From an uncultured Acidobacteriota bacterium (GTDB lineage: Bacteria; Acidobacteriota; Vicinamibacteria; Vicinamibacterales; UBA8438), in assembly GCA_913043805.1 (NCBI GenBank), contig CAJWMX010000074.1, forward strand, positions 1 through 9,445: a DNA stretch of 9,445 nucleotides, read 5' to 3'. The position numbers and the translations under genes are program-made. The notes beneath the pieces are model-generated. The model did no database searches. It had not been told where the DNA came from and saw only the letters and a list, made by a program, of their open reading frames with translations. Each line of letters begins with the position of its first letter. Within the stretch, counting starts at the first letter, position 1. Shown here piece by piece: positions 1 to 5,353 of the stretch.

Positions 1-1068
1 ACAAGCCAAACCCCCCAGGCACGCGACGGTCATGGCGTTTCCCGCCGTGTCTTTCTCGGCGCGCTGGGCGCGACGGCAATGGCGCCGCGCGGGTTCGCGC
101 AGGGCGGACCGCCGATTCCGGTCACGTCGATCAACCACATGACGATTAACGTCACCGATCCCGCCCGGTCCCTCGAGTGGTATCAGGGGCTGTTCGGGAT
201 GCCGATTGCGGCCTGGCAGGCGGATACCGTCGTGCTGCAGGTAGGCGAGGGGCCGCAGTTTCTCGCCATCGGTGGCGGAGCCAGCGACAACCCGCGGATC
301 AACCACCTGTGTCTCGAGACGCCGGGCTTCGATGCGGATCGGATCGTGGGGATCCTCGAAGATCATGGCGTGTCGTCCGAGCGGACGTCGGGGCCGATGT
401 CGGTGCGAGTGCGGATGCGTGGATCCGAGTTCGGAGGCGCCCCCGAAGGTACGCCGGAGCTCTACTTTGGCGATCCGGACGGGTTGGTGGTCCAGCTCCA
501 GGATCCGTCCTACTGCGGCGGCGCCGGCGTGATGGGCGAGGCCTGTCTTGCGACTCCGGAGCCGGCACCGACCGCCGGGTTGCTCTCGCTCGGCGAATAC
601 AACCACTTCACGCTGTTTGTGACCGATGCCGAGCGTTCGATTGCGCTCTATCAGCAACTGTTCGGCCTGCCGATCGACACCTACCAGGGAGCGCTGCCGG
701 TGTTGCGGGTCGGGCAAGGGCACCAGTTCCTGGCGCTGGCCGGTGCCGGACGCGGTCCGACCGGTCCGATCATCCACCACGCCAGCCTGAGCGTGGCCGA
801 TTTCGATGTCGATCGGATTTTCGGCGTCCTGGAGGGCTATGGGCTCGAGGTGCTGGGGGAAGGCGGCGCCGCGAGTGGGCCGCTACAGGCGTATGTGACG
901 ATGCGGGGACCGGAGCGGGGTGGTGCCGAAGGTGGCACGCCAGAGCTCTACTTCACCGATCGTGATGGCATCCTGATCCAGCTTCAGGATCCGACCTACT
1001 GTGGTGGAAACGGCTATCTCGGTGAGGAGTGCGGGACGGTCGAGAACCCCACCGGTCGAAACGCGTGA
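1..1068 (+). CDS. Tat-exported protein with two tandem VOC (glyoxalase/bleomycin-resistance fold) domains; 5' end outside window
   Basis: The reading frame is open from base 1, so the gene starts upstream. The ATG at 79 is probably not the start: the codons before it read SRRVFLGALGATA (40-78), a twin-arginine signal with a short hydrophobic stretch and likely cleavage near GFAQ. A folded, possibly cofactor-loaded protein exported by Tat is therefore expected. Numbering from Met79, two homologous VOC units follow at about 15-155 and 170-320. Each has an opening His (H20, H176), a middle His (H76, H234) and a closing ELYF..D.DG...QLQDP.YCGG..G..G..C segment. The usual final metal-ligand Glu of VOC enzymes is Gln in both halves (Q139, Q301). 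VOC proteins include glyoxalases, extradiol dioxygenases, epimerases and binding proteins; the substrate cannot be named here. The repeated YCGG tail suggests internal duplication. Family call firm, function open. Confidence 0.87.
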   Translation, partial: TSQTPQARDGHGVSRRVFLGALGATAMAPRGFAQGGPPIPVTSINHMTINVTDPARSLEWYQGLFGMPIAAWQADTVVLQVGEGPQFLAIGGGASDNPRINHLCLETPGFDADRIVGILEDHGVSSERTSGPMSVRVRMRGSEFGGAPEGTPELYFGDPDGLVVQLQDPSYCGGAGVMGEACLATPEPAPTAGLLSLGEYNHFTLFVTDAERSIALYQQLFGLPIDTYQGALPVLRVGQGHQFLALAGAGRGPTGPIIHHASLSVADFDVDRIFGVLEGYGLEVLGEGGAASGPLQAYVTMRGPERGGAEGGTPELYFTDRDGILIQLQDPTYCGGNGYLGEECGTVENPTGRNA

Positions 1069-1113
1069 GCGTCGGCTGGGCCTGACCATCCGCGACGGGG
1101 AGAGGACAAGACG

Positions 1114-1836
1114 ATGACGGTACCGTCCGGTGGACTGGCGGGATGGGCGTTCTGGTTGGCCGCCCTCGGCGCCGCCCTCGTCGTGGGCGGGCCGGTCTTG
1201 CATCGGGTCGGCGCGCTGGGACTCGGGCCGGCGTTGCTGGCTGTGCCCCTCGGTGTATTTCTGTCCCTCCTGGCGGTGATCCTGACCGCGTTCCTCTTCA
1301 TCGGCGGTCGCCCGATGCCAGCCGGGCGCACGCCAACCGTCGCCGCGGCGGGGCTGGCGGTCCTCACCGGCGTCGTGCCCCTGATGCTGGCGATACCTGG
1401 CCTCGGCGTCCCGCCGATTCACGACATCACGACCGACCCGGACGACCCGCCCCAGTTCCAGGCGGTGCTGCCGCTCAGGGGCGAGACATCCAATCCGCTC
1501 GATTATCCGCCCGAGACTGCCAGCGCCCAGCGTGGGGGTTATCCCGACGTCAGCACGATCACGCTCTCCGGCGAACCGGCGGCGCTCATCGAGCGTTCCC
1601 GTGCGGTGGCCACCGAGCTCGGGTGGGACATCGTGGACTCTGACCCGGCCGGCGGACGTCTCGAAGCGTCGGAGACGACCTTCTGGTTCGGCTTCATCGA
1701 TGACGTCGTGGTTCGCATCCGCCCGGCGGGCGGAGGAAGCGAGATCGACGTCAGGTCCGTTTCCCGGGTTGGCGTGAGCGACCTCGGTGCCAACGCGGCC
1801 CGGATCCGCCGCTTCCTCGACCGTCTTCAGCAGTAA
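1114..1836 (+). CDS. Membrane protein with C-terminal DUF1499 domain
   Basis: This 240-residue protein begins at an ATG preceded by AGAGGA at 1101-1106, seven bases away. Residues about 7-28, 40-66 and 75-100 are three hydrophobic helices. The rest is a soluble domain. It matches DUF1499: FGFIDDV at 192-198, then IDVRSVSRVG at 211-220 and SDLGAN at 222-227, the most conserved blocks of that family. DUF1499 is often a stand-alone secreted or lipoprotein domain; here it is tethered by three transmembrane helices. Its biochemical role is unknown. It lies 45 bp after the VOC gene on the same strand, so the two may be co-transcribed, but its own good Shine-Dalgarno allows independent translation. 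No convincing terminator separates it from the next promoter. Confidence 0.88.
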   Translation: MTVPSGGLAGWAFWLAALGAALVVGGPVLHRVGALGLGPALLAVPLGVFLSLLAVILTAFLFIGGRPMPAGRTPTVAAAGLAVLTGVVPLMLAIPGLGVPPIHDITTDPDDPPQFQAVLPLRGETSNPLDYPPETASAQRGGYPDVSTITLSGEPAALIERSRAVATELGWDIVDSDPAGGRLEASETTFWFGFIDDVVVRIRPAGGGSEIDVRSVSRVGVSDLGANAARIRRFLDRLQQ

Positions 1837-1892
1837 CAAGAAGCCGCTTCGCTCGAGGCCGACGCCCAGTGAGCGGCGCTTCAATCTTCGCC

Positions 1893-1923
1893 TTGATAAA
1901 AAAACGAACGTTCGTGCTATTGT
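1893..1923 (+). promoter_or_regulatory. Promoter of the tetR-thioesterase unit, probably leaderless
   Basis: TTGATA at 1893-1898 is a good -35 box. The best -10 candidate is TATTGT at 1918-1923 (19-bp spacer); GCTATT at 1916-1921 gives the ideal 17-bp spacer but a weaker box. With TATTGT the expected start of transcription is at about 1930, the GTG start codon itself. There is no Shine-Dalgarno between the -10 box and the GTG. The A-rich run around 1898-1904 stands out in this GC-rich sequence. The promoter assignment is by eye. Confidence 0.6.
1904..1915. promoter_or_regulatory. Perfect palindrome ACGAACGTTCGT, likely TetR operator
   Basis: The 12 bases are an exact inverted repeat with no spacer, lying between the -35 and -10 boxes just ahead of the TetR-family gene. 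TetR repressors usually bind palindromes of this kind in their own promoters and block RNA polymerase. The position predicts autorepression of the repressor and control of the two genes behind it. No second copy was noticed elsewhere in the window. Confidence 0.72.
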
Positions 1924-1929
1924 TTTGGC

Positions 1930-2520
1930 GTGAGCAAGGGCGACCAGACGCGCGCCGCGATTCTCGACCGGGCACTCGACCACTCGACCGAGGTCGGGCT
2001 GGAAGGGCTGTCTGTTGGCACCCTCGCCCGAAAGGTCGGGCTGTCCAAGAGCGGCCTCTATGCCCATTTCGATTCCAAGGAAGACCTGCAACGGCAGATT
2101 CTCGATACGGCCGCGGTGCGGTTCGTCGATCGGGTCGTGCGTCCCGCGCTCGCGGCGCCGCGCGGAGTGCCGCGAATAGAGGCCTTCGTCGCTCGGTGGC
2201 TCGACTGGTCGTCGTCGGGGCTCGCCGGTGGGTGTCCGTTCGTGTCGGCGGCGACCGAGTTCGACGACCGCCCGGGACCGGTTCGGGACACCCTTGTCGG
2301 CCACCTGCGGACCCTGACCGAGACCATTGCGACGTCCGCCGCTTTGGCCGTCCAGGAGGGGCACCTCAAGGACAACCTCGATGTCGACCAGTTCGCGTTC
2401 CAGATCTGGTCGATCCTGCTCGCCTATCACCACTACGCCCGTCTGCTGGATGACGTCGCGGCGAGGGCACGCGCGGAAACCGCCTGTGCCGAGCTGATCG
2501 ACGCCGCTCGAGCCGACTGA
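1930..2520 (+). CDS. TetR/AcrR-family transcriptional repressor
   Basis: This is a 196-residue protein, normal length for the family. The N-terminal helix-turn-helix spans about residues 10-57, with the signature LSVGTLARKVGLSKSGLYAHF at 27-47 and the following SKEDL segment. The C-terminal ligand and dimer domain contains GCPF at 101-104 and EFDDRPGPVRD at 110-120, seen in a common TetR subgroup. The start is GTG at 1930: an in-frame TAA lies at 1897-1899 and no other start codon follows it, so this choice is forced. The gene overlaps its own promoter region and may be translated from a leaderless message. It is followed after 23 bp by a small ORF and a thioesterase, its likely regulated partners. 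The inducing ligand is unknown; a fatty acyl compound is a reasonable guess from context only. Confidence 0.93.
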   Translation: MSKGDQTRAAILDRALDHSTEVGLEGLSVGTLARKVGLSKSGLYAHFDSKEDLQRQILDTAAVRFVDRVVRPALAAPRGVPRIEAFVARWLDWSSSGLAGGCPFVSAATEFDDRPGPVRDTLVGHLRTLTETIATSAALAVQEGHLKDNLDVDQFAFQIWSILLAYHHYARLLDDVAARARAETACAELIDAARAD

Positions 2521-2529
2521 CCCCGTTTC

Positions 2530-2535
2530 AAGGAG
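2530..2535 (+). promoter_or_regulatory. Strong Shine-Dalgarno AAGGAG for the small ORF at 2544
   Basis: AAGGAG sits eight bases before the ATG at 2544. It is among the clearest ribosome-binding sites in the window and the main argument that the 62-codon ORF is translated. No other start codon lies at a suitable distance. Confidence 0.7.
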
Positions 2536-2543
2536 ACACACGA

Positions 2544-2732
2544 ATGCACGCAACACCCCCGTCCCCCCGGACCTCGCTCAGCAGCCTCCTCGGCCGCGCC
2601 CTCGAGGGACTGACCCCTGACCTTGGTCCGTTGGACCTGCGCGTGTCGGAGGGGGAGCTACGTGAAGACCTCGATCTCGGGCGACCGGCCGCCACCCTCC
2701 CGGTCGGGGGCAAGGCCGGGGCCGTGCGATGA
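2544..2732 (+). CDS. Small 62-residue protein of unknown function, translationally coupled to the thioesterase
   Basis: I do not recognise this protein. Support for it being real: a strong Shine-Dalgarno eight bases upstream, codon third positions mostly G or C like its neighbours, the same strand, and an ATGA overlap in which its TGA (2730-2732) shares bases with the thioesterase ATG at 2729. The peptide is rich in Leu, Pro and Gly, with an acidic middle (SEGELREDLDL, about residues 35-45). It has no signal peptide, transmembrane helix or Cys. It could be a genuine small protein acting with the thioesterase, a leader whose translation opens the thioesterase start, or the remnant of a larger enzyme lost between tetR and the thioesterase. 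The sequence does not decide between these. Confidence 0.55.
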   Translation: MHATPPSPRTSLSSLLGRALEGLTPDLGPLDLRVSEGELREDLDLGRPAATLPVGGKAGAVR

Positions 2733-3259
2733 ATCTCTATCTCCGGCTGCTGGCCATGTTTCTGTCGGTGCGGTGGAAGGGCGCCGTTCCTCCGCTGGCT
2801 GAGTTCCGGTCCAGCCACCTCGTCTGGCCCAATGACCTCGACCTGCTGGGCCATATGAACAACGGGCGGTACTTCACCATCACCGACCCGGTGCGGATCG
2901 AGATGCTCATTCGCGCTGGGGTGTGGGCCGTTCTCCGTCGCCAGGGTCTCCATCCGGTGTTGGCCGGCGAGACCATCCAGTTTCGTCGCGCCCTCAAGCC
3001 GTTTCAACGCTACGAGCTGCGGACCCGGACTCTTGGCTGGGACGAGAAGTTCTTCTATGTCGAGCACCGCTTCATGCGTGGCGAGACCGTGCATGCCCTG
3101 GCGCTGGTCAAGGTCCGTCTGGTTGGGGCGGGACGACCGAAGCCGATCGACATCCTGCGCCAGGTAGACCCGACCGCGCCGGAAGTAAACATGGTCGGCG
3201 TGATCGAGAAGTGGAACGCCAGCTCGGACGAGCACTGGGCCGAACTTCACGCCGCTTAG
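2729..3259 (+). CDS. Hotdog-fold acyl-CoA thioesterase-like protein (4HBT/THEM6-like)
   Basis: The protein has 176 residues. Residues 34-48 read PNDLDLLGHMNNGRY, the active-site signature of 4-hydroxybenzoyl-CoA-type thioesterases, with Asp38 at the catalytic position and His42, Asn44 and Asn45 following. The family hydrolyses acyl-CoA or acyl-ACP thioesters. Residues 1-20 are hydrophobic with Arg and Lys spaced through them, resembling the N-terminal segment of THEM6-like members, and may associate with the membrane. The ATG overlaps the stop of the preceding small ORF (ATGA) and has no strong Shine-Dalgarno of its own, so translational coupling is likely. Placement behind a TetR gene suggests repression until an acyl ligand appears. 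The stop codon overlaps that of the convergent gene by four bases. The substrate is unknown. Confidence 0.85.
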   Translation: MNLYLRLLAMFLSVRWKGAVPPLAEFRSSHLVWPNDLDLLGHMNNGRYFTITDPVRIEMLIRAGVWAVLRRQGLHPVLAGETIQFRRALKPFQRYELRTRTLGWDEKFFYVEHRFMRGETVHALALVKVRLVGAGRPKPIDILRQVDPTAPEVNMVGVIEKWNASSDEHWAELHAA

Positions 3260-4230
3260 GGTTCTGAGCGTTCTTGCGCGCGCGCGCCCCGCAGAATGCC
3301 TTCCAGCCCCCGGTTTCCTTCGTGACAGGCGAACTCGTAGAGTGGGAGCTCCGTGCGTTTCATCGGCACCGCGGCCGTGAATGGAGAGACGAAGGTGCCG
3401 GGGTCCGTCACCGTGAATTCATAGAGCAGCGTCTGGTCGTCGACTCGCGTCAGACGTTCGGTCAGGTGCAACGTGTCGCCGGTGCCGAGCGCCATGCCGA
3501 GGGTGTTGAAGCTCCCGATCCGGTCCGTGAAGTTGACGCTTTCGATGACGAGGGTCTCGCCGTCCCATCGGCCGCGCGAGTCGCCGAGCCACTGCGGCAC
3601 TGAGGTGGGAAGATGCGGACGACCGTCCAGAGGTACCACCCGCGCTTCGTGCACCATTTCGGTGAACAGCACGACATGATCGGGTGTCTGGAACACCATC
3701 AGATTGTTGTTGTACGCGCTGGGCGTGATCGGTGGGCCCGTGCTGAATCCGCTGAGGCACCGTTCGCCCACCCCAAGGTCTTCCGGGCCGTACGCAGGGG
3801 TGTTCCGGGACTGGCGGAGCCGCACCGGTCGCGCGCGCCCGTGGTCTTCCTGATGTTGGCGGGCAGCCGGCGTCAGGGCCGGGATGCGGCCGTCGGGCGG
3901 GTCGACGATGAGCGAGGTCCTCCGGTCCGACGTCAGCTGCGTCCCGTTGTCCAGCCACCAGGCCGCGTGCACGCTCGTCGGCGCCAGCGGGTTCCGTTGC
4001 CGTCGTTCGAGCGTCGCCGCTTCATAGGCGGCCGCCTCCTCCTCGTTCCAGACCGAGGTATCGGCGAGATCCGCCGGGCGCTCGAGCGGCGTCATCGTCC
4101 GGAAGTCCCAGATACCCACCAGGTCTGGGGCGCCCCAGGCGGTTCGCGGAGGCTCGGCCGACGTCTGCGCGTGTGCCGTTACGGGGAGGGCCACGCTCAG
4201 CAGGGAGACGAACAGGACGTGGATGCGCAT
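3256..4230 (-). CDS. Secreted protein of unknown function (GIWDF / ACHEGN family)
   Basis: The open frame extends back to 4320, but I choose the ATG at 4230 because it begins a good Sec signal peptide (about residues 1-22, cleavage near AHA/Q); the mature part follows at once. This gives 324 residues. Landmarks are GIWDF (39-43), DPPDGRIPALTP (110-121), Cys158, WDGETLVIESVNFTD (222-235) and a C-terminal ACHEGN..GLEGILRGAR (301-317, with Cys302). I recall many uncharacterised secreted homologues, especially from Acidobacteriota and some marine Gammaproteobacteria, with these same blocks; no reaction is known to me. Cys158 and Cys302 could form a disulfide. The Shine-Dalgarno is weak; TATTCT on the minus strand at 4250-4245 could be a -10 box giving a very short leader. 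It is divergent from the cytochrome gene across 177 bp and convergent with the thioesterase. Confidence 0.82.
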   Translation of the reverse strand: MRIHVLFVSLLSVALPVTAHAQTSAEPPRTAWGAPDLVGIWDFRTMTPLERPADLADTSVWNEEEAAAYEAATLERRQRNPLAPTSVHAAWWLDNGTQLTSDRRTSLIVDPPDGRIPALTPAARQHQEDHGRARPVRLRQSRNTPAYGPEDLGVGERCLSGFSTGPPITPSAYNNNLMVFQTPDHVVLFTEMVHEARVVPLDGRPHLPTSVPQWLGDSRGRWDGETLVIESVNFTDRIGSFNTLGMALGTGDTLHLTERLTRVDDQTLLYEFTVTDPGTFVSPFTAAVPMKRTELPLYEFACHEGNRGLEGILRGARAQERSEP

Positions 4231-4407
4231 CGGAGGGTGACCGGAGAATACACCACCGACTGCGATATTTTCCCGGTCACATGCCAGCTGATCGGCCGCT
4301 CCTGGCCCGCCGCGTCCCAACTATAGGGCCAGCACCGTCGTTTGCCGGGTCGCCCCGGATGGCACGGGCCTTGCGCTTCCTTGGGCAACGAAGAAGGGCG
4401 CACTCGA

Positions 4408-4833
4408 ATGCGACATCTACTGCTCGGACTCGTCCTGGCCGGCCTGACCGTGACTGGCGCCGCGGCCCAGACCTCGCTCGAAACCCCACCCGTTGGTACC
4501 ATGGCGCAGGTCATGCGCGGCCTGTACTTTCCGAACTCGAACATCATCTTCGACGCCCAGATGCGGGATCCCGGCGCTCCACCCGAGCCGGCGGCCGAAG
4601 GCGACACGGTGACGGCCACCTTCTCTGGCATCTATACCGGGTGGCCGGTCGTCGAAAACGCCGCGCTCCTCCTGGCCGAGGGGGCAAGCTTGATCAACAA
4701 GCCGGGGCGACTGTGCGAGAACGGCCGGATGGCGCCGGTCGGACGCTACGACTGGCTCCGCTGGTCGAAGGAAATGGCAGATGTGTCCTGGGACATCTAC
4801 CAGGCGGCGCTCGCCAAGGATCAGGAGCACTGA
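4408..4833 (+). CDS. Class II cytochrome c-like protein, N-terminal part, cut off by a frameshift
   Basis: The ATG at 4408 starts a Sec signal peptide (about residues 1-20, cleavage AAA/Q), with AAGAAGGG around 4391-4397 as ribosome-binding site; the frame is open further upstream, but that part lacks secretory features. The 141-residue product runs through an apparently helical region (QVMRGLYFPNSNIIFD at 34-49, RYDWLRWSKEMADVSWDIY at 113-131) resembling exported four-helix cytochromes of the c' / c556 type, where haem attaches near the C terminus. The stop TGA at 4831 arrives just before that site. In the -1 frame the next codons read LTNDLAQACYNCH, so one added C after 4830 would restore a 177-residue protein. 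As written, this part cannot bind haem covalently. Met36 could be the distal haem ligand, by family analogy only. Confidence 0.72.
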   Translation: MRHLLLGLVLAGLTVTGAAAQTSLETPPVGTMAQVMRGLYFPNSNIIFDAQMRDPGAPPEPAAEGDTVTATFSGIYTGWPVVENAALLLAEGASLINKPGRLCENGRMAPVGRYDWLRWSKEMADVSWDIYQAALAKDQEH

Positions 4834-4940
4834 CCAACGACCTCGCCCAGGCGTGCTACAACTGCCACCGGGTGTATCGGAGCAACGCACAGGCGAATCG
4901 GTTGCGCTGCCTGGGGAGCGGCATCGTGCTCCCGCGCTAG
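4830..4940 (+). pseudogene. Detached haem-binding C terminus (CYNCH) of the preceding cytochrome
   Basis: Read one frame back from the upstream gene, 4830-4940 encodes LTNDLAQACYNCHRVYR and about 20 more residues, then TAG. CYNCH at 4854-4868 is a c-type haem attachment site, and CxxCHxxYR at the C terminus is typical of class II cytochromes c. There is no start codon or ribosome-binding site for this piece alone. It reads as the natural continuation of the gene at 4408 after loss of one base, either a real mutation or a sequence error. No slippery heptamer for programmed -1 frameshifting is visible at the junction. Confidence 0.75.
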
Positions 4941-4948
4941 GGCCTACC

Positions 4949-4968
4949 CCCCGGAGGGGATTCCGGGG
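4949..4968. other. GC-rich inverted repeat between the cytochrome gene and the STAS gene
   Basis: CCCCGGA (4949-4955) and TCCGGGG (4962-4968) form a 7-bp perfect stem with a six-base loop, eight bases after the TAG at 4940. No T-run follows, so it is not a standard intrinsic terminator. It may be a weak terminator or an mRNA 3'-end stabiliser. Confidence 0.4.
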
Positions 4969-4998
4969 CAGAATAGCGGACCTCGCGCGAGCTTCCAG

Positions 4999-5337
4999 AT
5001 GCGATGCAGTGACGAGCGGGTCGAGGGAGAGGTCGTCGTGCTGTCGCTGGCGGTCCAGGGGCTTGGCGACGTGACCACGGGGGTGATCGAGCGCGTGCGG
5101 GATCTGGTAGCCGACGGCTTTCGCCGGTTCGTGTTGAATCTCGACGGACTGGCCGGACTCGACAGCCACGCGCTCGGCGATCTGGTGGCCAGTCAACAGG
5201 CGGCTGAGATCGCCGGCGCGCGGGTGGCGCTCTGTCATGTCCACCCGTATGTGTCCGAGCCGCTGGCGATCATGAACGTCGATTCGCTCTTCGACACGTT
5301 CGAGACGGTGGAGGACGCCGTCCGCGGTCTGTCCTGA
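4999..5337 (+). CDS. STAS-domain protein, anti-sigma factor antagonist-like
   Basis: The 112 residues form one STAS domain: beta strand near 11-18, then RRFVLNLDGLAGLDSHALG (42-60), which aligns with the core loop of SpoIIAA-type antagonists and offers Ser56 (in DSHALG) as the possible phosphorylation site, and a C-terminal helical half. The typical DSSGLG loop is altered to DSHALG. STAS proteins switch partners on phosphorylation by a serine kinase, or bind nucleotides or lipids. No kinase, phosphatase or sigma factor is visible here, so the partner is unknown. The ATG at 4999 has no clear Shine-Dalgarno; GTG at 5038 is possible but would remove the first strand. The stop lies 16 bp before the UbiD start, so the two are probably in one operon. 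Confidence 0.78.
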   Translation: MRCSDERVEGEVVVLSLAVQGLGDVTTGVIERVRDLVADGFRRFVLNLDGLAGLDSHALGDLVASQQAAEIAGARVALCHVHPYVSEPLAIMNVDSLFDTFETVEDAVRGLS

Positions 5338-5353
5338 CCACCCCTGCGTCCGG

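Noticed and set aside
1838..1890. Possible terminator hairpin after the DUF1499 gene (GAAGC-C-GCTTC and a later partial match)
   Set aside because: The stem is only five pairs around a one-base centre, the longer pairing is imperfect, and no T-run follows.
883..2556. A 557-codon open frame on the minus strand across the VOC end, DUF1499 and tetR genes
   Set aside because: It is antisense to well-supported genes and crosses their intergenic promoter. Its translation is rich in Arg, Gly and Pro without recognisable domains, as expected of a shadow frame in GC-rich DNA.
4231..4320. Longer start for the minus-strand secreted protein
   Set aside because: The extra 30 residues would precede the hydrophobic signal sequence and look non-coding. 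The ATG at 4230 gives a normal Sec signal peptide.
3613..4326. A 237-codon plus-strand open frame opposite the secreted GIWDF protein
   Set aside because: It is Arg-rich, with no domains, while the minus strand encodes a signal peptide and family motifs.
4820..4835. Programmed -1 ribosomal frameshift in the cytochrome gene
   Set aside because: No X-XXY-YYZ slippery heptamer or strong downstream structure is visible at the junction. A missing base is simpler, though it cannot be excluded without reads.
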